A stretch of 64,000 nt of DNA from an uncultured Candidatus Nitrosopumilus sp. Its GTDB lineage: Archaea > Thermoproteota > Nitrososphaeria > Nitrososphaerales > Nitrosopumilaceae. The stretch spans positions 227,560 through 291,559 of the forward strand of contig CATOSM010000001.1 in assembly GCA_951812645.1 (NCBI GenBank), in the 5' to 3' direction. The position numbers were made by a program, and so were the translations under genes. The number at the start of each line of letters is the position of its first letter. The first letter of the stretch is position 1. The notes beneath the pieces were generated by a model, which worked only from the letters and a program-made list of their open reading frames with translations, was not told where the DNA came from and did no database searches. Below, piece by piece: positions 28,242-36,402 of this stretch.

Positions 28242-28459
28242 ATGAATAACTTAGATAATGCCAAACATGATCATCAAAAAATGAATCAGATGTTGTAAAC
28301 TTGGTCAAACAAATGTTTGCATTAGATAAATGGGATGATGAGGAATACCGTAAAGAATTACAAGAGTTGGTGAAAAAAGATGAAGATCTAGTCAAAGAGG
28401 TTTACCAGAATTATCAAAGAAAGAAATGGTGTAAAATAACATCATTAGTGATATTTTGA
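28242..28459 (+). pseudogene. Charged small protein, frame-broken at an A6 run
   Basis: ATG 28242 reads MNNLDNAKHDHQK then leaves frame. Adding one A to the A6 run 28276-28281 gives NESDVVNLVKQMFALDKWDD and EEYRKELQELVKKDEDLVKE to the stop at 28457. The restored 72-residue protein is helical and strongly charged. No family recognised. Confidence 0.4.
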
Positions 28460-28500
28460 TTCACCTAAACGTATAAGACTATGTCTGACTTATTGCAATT

Positions 28501-28581
28501 ATGGGATGGAAGAAAGCCTTGGGCAAGTTTTGTATTATGAAAAAAGTACGTGATAATGCAAATGAGCCTGATGAAGAATAA
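28501..28581 (+). CDS. Possible 26-residue microprotein
   Basis: ATG 28501 reads MGWKKALGKFCIMKKVRDNA and then NEPDEE. It has an amphipathic basic start and an acidic end. It is too short to be confident; listed because it fills an otherwise empty gap and has natural composition. Confidence 0.25.
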   Translation: MGWKKALGKFCIMKKVRDNANEPDEE

Positions 28582-28627
28582 TTATTCATTTTAAAAAATT
28601 ATTAATCAAATTATCCAAGTTCTACCC

Positions 28628-29035
28628 GTGCCTCTAGATAAGATGCCTGACCCTGATGAATTTGTTTTAACGCATATCTCCAAAGTCCTACATTTTCATG
28701 GCAATCCCATTGCATGTATTATAGACGCTCAAAATGATTCTAGGTACGGGTCACTGCCCAATGATCCTTCTCTAAAGGCCTCACTATTTGGATTTTTAAA
28801 TAAACATGATGAGTTAGGTTTGCTTATGGGTTTTCAATTAAAAATCCAAACTAATACAGAGTTTTTTGAATACACTTTATACCCTGATGAAGAATTTATT
28901 GAAACTGTAATTCTCAATGAATCTATTCATATCGTCAGTGATTCATTAGAAAATCTTCTTTCATTAGGAAATATTGTAACGGATCAATTTGTAAAAACAA
29001 GATCTGAATTTGAAAAATTCAAAAAAGTGACATGA
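28628..29035 (+). CDS. Hypothetical 135-residue protein
   Basis: Starts with GTG at 28628, or ATG five codons later. Predicted alternating strands and helices (ACIIDAQNDSRYGSLPND, then LLMGFQLKIQTNTEFFEYTL) suggest a small sensor-like fold similar in size to the protein at 1205. It lies 28 bp upstream of the nuclease gene on the same strand, so the two may be cotranscribed. Confidence 0.5.
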   Translation: MPLDKMPDPDEFVLTHISKVLHFHGNPIACIIDAQNDSRYGSLPNDPSLKASLFGFLNKHDELGLLMGFQLKIQTNTEFFEYTLYPDEEFIETVILNESIHIVSDSLENLLSLGNIVTDQFVKTRSEFEKFKKVT

Positions 29036-29063
29036 TCTCCAAATCATTCAATAACTACTATGT

Positions 29064-29741
29064 GTGAATTTTTTTGTGGCAAGTTTTACCCAGATGCTAA
29101 AAGCTCGTGAACCTGCTCTTTTGGATAGGGAAGACGGACATTGGTACCAGACAAAATTTGATAAAATTTATCCTTCAATAAGCACCATCTTATCGGCAAC
29201 ATCTTCTGAGGATAAAAAAAATGGATTAACATCTTGGAAAGCAAACGAACCTGCCCATGAATATATTACTAAACAAGCTCAGGATATAGGTACACAATCT
29301 CATAAGATGATTGAAGATTATCTAAATAAGGTATTGTCTTTTGAAGAATTTGATTTATTGCCTACTGCGCATTTTAATAATTTGAAACCTTTTTTGGAGA
29401 ATATCTCTAATGTCATTTGTATTGAACAGAGGATGTATTCTGATGAACTAAAAGTGGCAGGGACAAGTGATTTGATTGCAGAATATAATGGAATTTTGTC
29501 TATTATTGACTACAAAACAAAAAGAAAACCTCAGATTGATGAACATATGTACGAATATTACCTTCAAACTACTTGCTATGCCCACATGTTTAAAGAAGCA
29601 ACTGGTGAAAAAATCAATCAAGTGGTAATCTTAGTTAGTAGTGAAAAAAACACTAGACAAGAATTTGTAAAAACCTGTGATGATTATGTCGAGCCAATGT
29701 TGGAACGCGTTGAAAAATATCATCTAAATAATCTACAATAA
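29064..29741 (+). CDS. PD-(D/E)XK superfamily nuclease
   Basis: 225 residues from GTG 29064; ATG 29094 is an alternative start. Motifs: GTQSHKMIEDYL (the GxxxH helix), AGTSDLIAEYNG (catalytic Asp), IDYKTKRK (ExK-like D-Y-K) and YYLQTTCYAHMF (QxxxY). This is the arrangement of RecB/Cas4/MGME1-like single-strand exonucleases. There are no cas genes in the window. A DUF1998 helicase lies 1.3 kb upstream on the other strand; a shared repair role is possible. Confidence 0.75.
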   Translation: MNFFVASFTQMLKAREPALLDREDGHWYQTKFDKIYPSISTILSATSSEDKKNGLTSWKANEPAHEYITKQAQDIGTQSHKMIEDYLNKVLSFEEFDLLPTAHFNNLKPFLENISNVICIEQRMYSDELKVAGTSDLIAEYNGILSIIDYKTKRKPQIDEHMYEYYLQTTCYAHMFKEATGEKINQVVILVSSEKNTRQEFVKTCDDYVEPMLERVEKYHLNNLQ

Positions 29742-29744
29742 TAT

Positions 29745-30071
29745 TTATGACAAACTATCTAGTTTCTTATCTGGGTTCTTCATTTGATTTGTTGGATCAT
29801 TTGCCACGTTGTCTAAAACCTCTGTTTTTTTATCATCATTTTTGATTTTTCCATTTGCCCAATCTAACATTACATCTAAAATCTTTGTGGCCTGAATGAC
29901 ATAATCTGCCAAGTCTTTAATGTTTAACTGCATTTTCCTTTTTTCATTTTTTGGATAAATTATGATTTCTCCTGATTTGTGAATTCTGTATTGTTGCTGT
30001 GTTACCGCATTTGCAAAATCTAATAAAAATAATCCTTTAATGGAATTATGTAATCTTTCAGGATGGTTCAT
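29745..30071 (-). CDS. Hypothetical 108-residue protein
   Basis: Convergent with the nuclease gene and 3 bp from it. Starts with ATG; the sequence has a strand-rich start (YRIHKSGEIIIYPKNEKR) and a helix (DLADYVIQATKILDVMLDWA), then an acidic disordered tail. No family recognised. Confidence 0.5.
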   Translation of the reverse strand: MNHPERLHNSIKGLFLLDFANAVTQQQYRIHKSGEIIIYPKNEKRKMQLNIKDLADYVIQATKILDVMLDWANGKIKNDDKKTEVLDNVANDPTNQMKNPDKKLDSLS

Positions 30072-30164
30072 TTTTTCACAAATTCCATTAATTATTTATT
30101 CTAACGTTGAACTTGTCATGAAACCCCCAGTACACCATTGTTTACTTGTCCAACAACAATTAGT

Positions 30165-30181
30165 GAACTGATCCCAAAACC
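30165..30181 (+). repeat. Isolated IS5-type terminal inverted repeat
   Basis: GAACTGATCCCAAAACC matches the left end of the IS at 36403 (GAACTTATCCTAAAACC) at 15 of 17 positions. The base composition turns GC-rich from here on. In the minus direction it even encodes an EWPVLG similar to the HWRVLG end of the transposase. It is probably an old IS end that marks the left border of the beta-helix cassette. Confidence 0.45.
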
Positions 30182-30347
30182 GGCCATTCGGGCAGTTTCC
30201 GATGACCGTCTGGGACCTGTCCATCGCCAAACATTGTACCTTCTCGTGAAATTTCAACCGACAGATTCACAATGCGTGCAGCGTGGAATCCTGCACCCTC
30301 TGACAGTGTCGGGCATGGTACGGCACATCCTGACGTGAGACGATTTG

Positions 30348-30468
30348 ATCCTTGGGGGCAAAACCTGCACTTCAGACAGATCAGGCCGGAATGCACCGCA
30401 GTCGGATCAAAAACAAGCGGCCTCTGCAGAACCAACAGGTTATTAACCACAATGATCACAGGTACTCC
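30348..30468 (+). promoter_or_regulatory. Conserved leader/promoter of beta-helix gene 1
   Basis: About 120 bp closely matching the sequence before the second beta-helix gene (46645-46763), for example CAGATCAGGCCGGAATGCAC in both. It includes a box A (TTATTAA, 30440-30446) centred 26 bp before the ATG. The part upstream of box A is non-coding yet conserved, so it may hold an activator site. Between 30182 and 30347 the sequence is GC-rich with no supported gene. Confidence 0.5.
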
Positions 30469-32133
30469 ATGAGAAAACTGACCACCTTACACTATACGAT
30501 ATTTGTGATTGCGGCACTGGCCGTGCTGGTTGCAGTGCCTTCCGCATATGCTGCCACAGTTGATGTAAATCCGGGATGTGCTGATGCTGATCCTAATACA
30601 CCAGCTTGTGACGATGGCACTACATACCCTACCATAGGGTCTGCAGTTACGGCAGCAAATGCAACTGATACCATATCCATCTCCAACGCAACCAATCATC
30701 AGGAAGATTTCATAATTGTTAGCAAACCGTTGACAATAGAGCCTGCCGCAAATGAAAGAGTAATCCTTAATGGAACAACTAGGATCGCTGTACTTACTGG
30801 CAATGTTACCATACAGGGCATCACATTTCAGAATCTCACAGAGGCTGGAATAGCCATTGGCGCACCTGATGTAACAATACACAACAACACGTTTGCAGAC
30901 ACTAGATCGTTTGGAATATCTATAACCGCTCTACCTGACACTCCAATACGAGGCCTGTCTATAACAGATAACGTGCTTAAGAACATTGGAACATTTTATG
31001 ATCCTGGATTGAATGCTGATAGTAAGGCCAAAATATTGCGTAATGCAATACATGTTGCCTCTGAACTAGATAACGTCATCATACAAGATTCCAAAATTAC
31101 TGGCAACACCATTGACACTACGTCACATGGCGGAATATACCTGAAGAATACTGAAAATACTCTGGTGCAAAACAACACAATCTCAAGTGTTCCTGCCAAT
31201 GGGATTCAAGTTGCATCGGGCAACAACCAGATAAAGATTCTTGACAATCACATAGATGATGCAAACAATGCATTACAGTACCTTAATGGGGTTCCAGAAG
31301 ATACCACTGAAGGGGCTATTTTGGTATGGGCAGATGATGGTCTCACTCATTTCACTGTTGCCAACAACACCATCTCTGGGGGCAATAACGGAATCGTCTA
31401 TTGTACGGGAGTATGTTCGGTAAGTGCTAATAGCCTTGGAGCTGCCACTCCTGGCACAATAATTGATCCAAAAACAAAGATTGCCCATACAAACCTGTTC
31501 GCTCATAATGCCTTTGATAACGTAAACGGCTTTGATATCATGAATATGGCAGCAGGCGTGATGATTGCAACGCACAACTATTACGGAGAAGCAAAGCCTG
31601 ACTTTACGGCAATATTGTTTGGTAATATACGCTACAATCCCTACTATGGTGATCCGGAATTCAAGGTGCTGGTAGATGACGGCACGGGGACGGTACAAAA
31701 GGCAACTGCAGACCTTGACGTCTCAGACGTGTGCTCCATATCCCTTGGAAGCTACGTCATTGACTTTGCAGACGCAAAGTACGGCGCCACGTCTGGCATT
31801 GTGGAAAACCAGATCAAAAATGCCGGCAACCAGGACCTTGGGGAAATAAAGTTCACCTCTACCGGATGGCTAAAGCCTGACGGCACTGCCCTTTCCGGTG
31901 CCGTATCCAGGGTCGGCACCGATGTCGGCAATGCGACATCCTATACGCCCATCACCACTGCTCCTGCCGGCGTCAACTTTGATGATGCCGACTTTATCGG
32001 ATCAAACGCGCTTCCAGTCCCAGGATCCCCTGATCCTGCACGGGTCGGCTTTGTGCTTGACCTTACACGTGTTGCAACGGGCGCCGGTGTCACCGTCACG
32101 GAATCCGTAACCTATTCTGCAACCTGCAGCTAG
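30469..32133 (+). CDS. Secreted right-handed parallel beta-helix protein 1
   Basis: About 554 residues. Signal peptide (TIFVIAALAVLVAVPSAYA), then a repeat region of about residues 80-330 rich in NNT and ITGNTI-type turns (TIHNNTFADT, DNVLKNIG, ITGNTIDTTSHGGIYL, NNTISGGNNGIVYC), the PbH1/NosD pattern. A beta-sandwich-like C-terminal domain ends without a membrane anchor. GC content is clearly higher than in flanking genes. ATG 30469 is chosen from box A and alignment with the paralogue at 46764. It is probably exported; ligand unknown. Confidence 0.8.
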   Translation: MRKLTTLHYTIFVIAALAVLVAVPSAYAATVDVNPGCADADPNTPACDDGTTYPTIGSAVTAANATDTISISNATNHQEDFIIVSKPLTIEPAANERVILNGTTRIAVLTGNVTIQGITFQNLTEAGIAIGAPDVTIHNNTFADTRSFGISITALPDTPIRGLSITDNVLKNIGTFYDPGLNADSKAKILRNAIHVASELDNVIIQDSKITGNTIDTTSHGGIYLKNTENTLVQNNTISSVPANGIQVASGNNQIKILDNHIDDANNALQYLNGVPEDTTEGAILVWADDGLTHFTVANNTISGGNNGIVYCTGVCSVSANSLGAATPGTIIDPKTKIAHTNLFAHNAFDNVNGFDIMNMAAGVMIATHNYYGEAKPDFTAILFGNIRYNPYYGDPEFKVLVDDGTGTVQKATADLDVSDVCSISLGSYVIDFADAKYGATSGIVENQIKNAGNQDLGEIKFTSTGWLKPDGTALSGAVSRVGTDVGNATSYTPITTAPAGVNFDDADFIGSNALPVPGSPDPARVGFVLDLTRVATGAGVTVTESVTYSATCS

Positions 32134-32233
32134 GAATCAGACCGCACGGCCCCAAGGTACGGCAGTATGTTTTCCCCTTTTGCCATGATGCCGCAACGGG
32201 ATACGCCACGGACTCGCTTGGAAAAAAAATAAC

Positions 32234-32851
32234 CGACTCATCCCGATACGTCATGATGCATGCCAGGCAGGACTAATCCCGGATAATTCCGACATTTCCT
32301 TTCATACCCTGCTACGGTTCTTCCCAACCCGCACCTGAGCCAGGCAAGGAAACCTCCCAACCACAACCTTGTCTTGCCGTACCCGTTCTGTACATTCCCT
32401 GGCACAACGAATCTGGAATTTTTCCTGCAGGGAATGCAGCATCTGATTCCGTGACATCTGCAATAGTTTCTGATGTATGCCGCATCATAGCCCCAGGTCA
32501 ATCCTGCCCGATTTGTGTGCTGATTTGACTGCACGTCCCGAAATCTTTTTCCATATGCCAAACTCCTGCCATCTTCTTGGCCTTGGGTTGGCAGCTGAAC
32601 CATCACCGCATGTCTTTGGCATCTCACTCCACCTGCATCCGGAAACCGGCACGCAGATGATTCCGTTTAAGACCGTTCGGTCGTTGCCTCTTGGACGTCC
32701 TGTTGTGGCAGGTTTTGGCAGCAACGGTTCCATCATGTCCCGTTGTCCGTCTGTCATCTCGGTGAATTTCATGTACAGCTTGGAAACCAATGGTTCATGG
32801 ATCCAAACGATCATCAAATATCGTCCAAATGGTTAGTTTTAAGACAAGTTG
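32234..32851 (-). mobile_element. Chimeric, deleted IS5-type remnant (IS-A)
   Basis: The left end (CGACTCATCCC...) matches the remnant at 48517, while the right end (TTTTAAGACAAGTTG) matches the elements at 38570 and 45749. The transposase reading frame keeps the N-terminal MTDGQRDMMEPLLPKPA region and the C-terminal FLAWLRCGL region, but about 100 residues between HKSGRIDL and GYDAAYIR are missing, including two catalytic Asp. At 618 bp it is dead. No matching target duplication (AGT/GTT are the nearest flanks). Confidence 0.75.
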
Positions 32852-33110
32852 GTTTTCCAATACCTTCACCTAGTTTAATTGGATTTACTATGATCTTCAA
32901 GAATTTTTTTACTAATTCCAGATGTGAATTAATGTAAGACAATTCTGAATATGTGATAAAAACACTCCTTTTTTGTTTGGAATGTATCTGGACTGTTAAT
33001 TAACTCACTCATTGTATGTGAAAATGCTTTTTTGAGTTGAAAAAATTCCTAAAAAATCCTTTATCCTGATATTCTTTATTGAATTGAATCAGTCCATATG
33101 ATTCTATATA
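32852..33110 (-). pseudogene. Decayed gene fragment cut by IS-A
   Basis: Minus-strand sense-like stretches in different frames: KDFLGIFSTQKSIFTYNE, then LINSPDTFQTKK, then VFITYSELSYINSHLELVKK and FLKIIVNPIKLGEGIGKPT running into the IS end. Together they look like the remains of one gene with at least two indels, truncated by IS-A. Family unknown. The stretch 33111-33300 holds nothing I can support. Confidence 0.3.
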
Positions 33111-33300
33111 TCGTTTAAAATTATGACTGTGGCTTTATGATTAGGCTCAATAATCACTATTTTTTGATTTTTCTATGAACTCCAGGTTATTGATGTATCT
33201 CTAAATCAAATATGCCAAAAAGTGAATTGATCCCGAGCTACTGCTTTACAGAAATCAAAAAGTGAAGATTATCTCTATCTTTGTTTTAACAAATAATGTG

Positions 33301-33411
33301 ATGAATAAAAAAGAAATTCAAATCTTGAAAAAAGATCTACTTGAGAAATTACATGCAGCTGATAGTAGATACTATGGATTATCTCTTGAAAATCTAGTTC
33401 TCAGAAATTAA
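33301..33411 (+). CDS. 36-residue charged microprotein
   Basis: ATG 33301 reads MNKKEIQILKKDLLEKLHAA then DSRYYGLSLENLVLRN. Helical and basic. Convergent with the next gene. No family recognised. Confidence 0.35.
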   Translation: MNKKEIQILKKDLLEKLHAADSRYYGLSLENLVLRN

Positions 33412-33443
33412 TTCCAGTCTTGACTGTATGGATCTTATTTTTA

Positions 33444-33827
33444 TTATCTATTCCAAATTTCTTGAGTTTTTAACCATGCAATCAAATCTTGGTAAAGTTT
33501 ACTTTTTTGCATGTTTAACACTCCGATTTCTAGATTAGTAGATGACTTTACGGTTTTTGTATAATTCTCATAAACTGCAAAAATTATTTTATCTAAAAAC
33601 ATCTCATTTTGCATTTCTTTTTTTGCCAATTCTTCAGATTCCGTCGTTGCAAAACTTGCAAACAATACTCCATCTACCCAATATGCGTTAGCTGCTTCTA
33701 ATGATGACATCATTCCTATCAGATCATCCAAACTTAATTTTATCATGTCTCTTACATAGATCTTATTATATGGTTTATGGACAAATTCTGTCATGTTGTA
33801 TTCATTTTTGTTTGGTTTAAAGAACAT
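33444..33827 (-). CDS. Hypothetical 127-residue protein
   Basis: Starts at ATG 33827, with Met 12 (33794) as an alternative. The middle (SLDDLIGMMSSLEAANAYWV, then GVLFASFATTESEE) suggests a helical, profilin-sized fold. Divergent from the small gene at 33860. No recognised family. Confidence 0.5.
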   Translation of the reverse strand: MFFKPNKNEYNMTEFVHKPYNKIYVRDMIKLSLDDLIGMMSSLEAANAYWVDGVLFASFATTESEELAKKEMQNEMFLDKIIFAVYENYTKTVKSSTNLEIGVLNMQKSKLYQDLIAWLKTQEIWNR

Positions 33828-33859
33828 TTTGGAAATTTTATAACTGGTTTTTCATAAAC

Positions 33860-34096
33860 ATGACTATGGATAATATATCTGGTGATTCATCTGGACATGA
33901 CATGTTTGTCACAGAATTTCCAAAACAAGGATTTTCTATTGTTGACTATCTTCAAGGTAGGGTGCATTTTTCTATTATGGATTTGATGAAGCTTATGCAT
34001 AAATCTGGAGTGTCTCAAACTCAAATTAAAGAAACCATTTTGGGCAATGTGACTGAAATTATTGACAATTTTGAGCCTGAATCAAAAGGTCCTTGA
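33860..34096 (+). CDS. Hypothetical 78-residue protein
   Basis: ATG 33860, with a second Met two codons on. Contains FSIVDYLQGRVHFSIMDLMK and a HTH-like helix pair (SGVSQTQIKETILGNVTEII). No clear family; possibly a small DNA- or protein-binding domain. Confidence 0.45.
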   Translation: MTMDNISGDSSGHDMFVTEFPKQGFSIVDYLQGRVHFSIMDLMKLMHKSGVSQTQIKETILGNVTEIIDNFEPESKGP

Positions 34097-34224
34097 TTCT
34101 AATTTGACTGATTCGGCCTTGATTATTTTGTGACACTTGCAATAGCAATTTGTATGTGGCATATCGTTATTCATTCTATATTTGCATTCTTTGGTATGTT
34201 CACTTTCTAACAATTTGCATTCCT

Positions 34225-34398
34225 TTATTGTGATGATTGTTTTAATTCAAAATATTCTGTTAATGAATCACTAAAATCTTTTAATTTTGAATCCTCAAGA
34301 TTAGATTCTTTTAGAATTTCCCACTTTTTCTCAATTTCTTCTTTTAGTACAAACAATGTTCGTTTATCATCGCAGTGCATATTTGCACTTTTTTTCAT
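34225..34398 (-). CDS. 57-residue helical protein
   Basis: ATG 34398 reads MKKSANMHCDDKRTLFVLKE and continues as a single charged helix (EIEKKWEILKESNLEDSK) to a TAA. Met 7 is an alternative start. It lies 3 bp after the broken membrane-protein gene on the same strand, so the two may have formed an operon. Confidence 0.45.
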   Translation of the reverse strand: MKKSANMHCDDKRTLFVLKEEIEKKWEILKESNLEDSKLKDFSDSLTEYFELKQSSQ

Positions 34399-34401
34399 TC
34401 A

Positions 34402-35467
34402 TCATTTATCTATTGCTTGTTTTTTCATTGCAGTTTCTAATGGGATTGAAATTCTCCTTTTTGCAATTTTAACTGCAATCATGTCAATTGTTGCACTTGG
34501 AATACTAATTATTCCCAACACTGTCACTAATGTTTCTGAGAATTCTGGAAGTAAATAATATCCTGACACATCATTGAATATGTAAAATTGGATATATGCC
34601 ATTCCTACCAATGGCATACCACACATCAAAGCTGTAGACCCACTAACCCTCCTGCTATCTCTTCTCTAAACTTATTGATCTTGATTTTATTTGTTATGAT
34701 CGCATCCGCAACTATGGCCACAATCATTACTATGCCAAATATTGGTAAATATACCCACAATTCTTTGCTGGTATCACATTTGCAGTTGTGTTGAAAAATA
34801 GCAATAATCCTACAACACTGCTTGTCCATCCAAATTTTTTCATAGATTTTGCCGCTCCCCAAAAAACCAAAGTCGTGAAAAATGGTATGGTTGTACTGAG
34901 GATTACTCCTCCTACGTAGGGATCAGGATTCAAATCCATGGTTTCTCCTTCAGAAATTGGCAATCCGAATTGGAATGAAAATGCTATGATGATAAACCAT
35001 AATGTAGAAAATGAAGCGACTGTCGCAGGTTTTACAATTTTGAAATTATATGGAATTAACCTTGTTAATCCCAATACAGTTCCTACTGACTGTATCAATA
35101 TTACTGTGATTAGAGTTAGATGTGTTGGACTTAGCAATCCATCTACCCCAAACATTTCGTGCCATGCATAATCACTCGGGCCTGCAAAAATCTGAATCAC
35201 ACTGCCGGCAATGATTAATTTCAATCCAAAGGATAATGATTTGTCACGTAATTCTTTATCTTTTAACAAAATCACACTTGCAACTATTGCTGCAATCAAA
35301 CCAATTCCTACTCCCGAATACAACACTGCATGTGGTGGTGTAAAAAACGATTCAGGCACTCCTAACAAATGACTTGTAATGTCCCAACTGCCGCCCCAAA
35401 TCTCTAATACGCTTCCAATTAATGATATGATTAAAACAATTATGATCTTTTTTGGATCCGTTTTCAT
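34402..35467 (-). pseudogene. Multi-span membrane protein gene with two frameshifts
   Basis: Reads from ATG 35467 through about six hydrophobic helices (IIIVLIISLIGSVLEIWGG, LTLITVILIQSVGTVLGL, TLWFIIIAFSFQFGLP) and then breaks after NVIPAK. The second frame holds LWVYLPIFGIVMIVAIVADA and the third MPLVGMAYIQFYIFNDVSGY to the stop at 34402. Adding one A at GCAAAG and one G at GTGGGT restores about 355 codons. Function unknown; possibly a small-molecule permease. Confidence 0.55.
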
Positions 35468-35531
35468 GTTTCTTGATAAAAATATTACTTTATGAGTATT
35501 GTGAATTAAAAAATACGTGCTTTAGACAGTT

Positions 35532-35633
35532 CTAAAGACACTCATCGATATTTTCTGATTTTTCTATTTGGGACCAGCAATTTGGACTGCATATTGTGAC
35601 TGGCACCTTATCCTCTGATACAAGCCAAGACAA
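35532..35633 (-). CDS. Possible 33-residue cysteine microprotein
   Basis: Minus-strand frame from TTG 35633 reads SWLVSEDKVPVTICSPNCWS then QIEKSENIDECL. The frame extends upstream as WEEAIGL without a normal start. A Cx3C and further Cys suggest metal binding. The rest of the gap 35468-35845 shows no gene. Confidence 0.25.
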   Translation of the reverse strand: MSWLVSEDKVPVTICSPNCWSQIEKSENIDECL

Positions 35634-35845
35634 TCCTATTGCTTCTTCCCACTTTCATTGATTATTGTTATCTTGCATATGATACGATCTTAAAAATTTC
35701 GATTTAACGAAGATAAGCGATTTGTTAGTACGATTCATTCGTAGAAAAGAACGGTGATACTTTATATCGAATTTGAATAAATTTTGTTACCCGACCATAC
35801 CTGGTGAGGATTCAATCCCTGATTCATTTTGAATCTTCACATTTT

Positions 35846-36313
35846 TTAATTCTGAGAGTTTGCAGTTTTTTCATAATAGTATTCTTGCCTTTTCAAATCT
35901 TTTTCAGATATGATTCTACATTTTCTCATTGGTACTAGTCGTGAAATTTGTTCATATGTGTTCATGTCCCTGACATCTGCTGCATATGCTATTTGTAATA
36001 ATGGAGGCTTTTCAATTATCATTGGTTTTGCCTGTTCATATCCTCCACTCTGTCTCATACCTGTTCTGAATAACCCCAAGTGACTATCGTTTTTTGAAAT
36101 CTGTGGATCTTGATAGCAACATATTGCAAATTCGTCGTTCTCTTTTTCGATTATGGTCAGTCTTGTGAACTTATCGCTCCAATCTTCAATTTCTCGTGCA
36201 ATGTTCGTCGCTTCTTTTTTATCCTCAAATACTGTTGAAACTACCAATCTGTCTTTTTCATATGCCCAAGAAATTCCGTAAAAATTATTTTTCCAAGTAA
36301 TATCCAAAGACAT
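35846..36313 (-). CDS. Hypothetical 155-residue protein
   Basis: ATG 36313. Residues 1-60 form strands and a helix (TWKNNFYGISWAYEKDRLVV, TNIAREIEDWSDKF). No signal peptide or metal motif. The upstream intergenic region runs directly into the IS at 36403, so its promoter may have been affected by the insertion. Confidence 0.5.
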   Translation of the reverse strand: MSLDITWKNNFYGISWAYEKDRLVVSTVFEDKKEATNIAREIEDWSDKFTRLTIIEKENDEFAICCYQDPQISKNDSHLGLFRTGMRQSGGYEQAKPMIIEKPPLLQIAYAADVRDMNTYEQISRLVPMRKCRIISEKDLKRQEYYYEKTANSQN

Positions 36314-36402
36314 GATCTATTTTGATTTGTATTCAAAATAATGTTTTCGAATTGTTCTAATTATTTGCATTCTGTCTCATGATCTCCATCATGACACATG
36401 TC

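Noticed and set aside
28500..30130. CRISPR-Cas association of the PD-(D/E)XK nuclease
   Set aside because: No repeat array and no other cas gene in the window; the four-Cys cluster of Cas4 is absent.
30160..30459. A 99-residue minus-strand frame upstream of beta-helix gene 1
   Set aside because: It overlaps the conserved leader and the box A of that gene, has no start context, and its end lies in an IS repeat. GC-rich DNA gives long chance frames.
30352..30468. N-terminal extension of beta-helix protein 1 from ATG 30352
   Set aside because: The extension is not a signal peptide, the box A lies inside it, and the paralogue lacks the corresponding start.
35785..35830. A tRNA-like stretch (GGATTCAATCCCTG)
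   Set aside because: No acceptor stem, anticodon arm or D arm can be formed around it.
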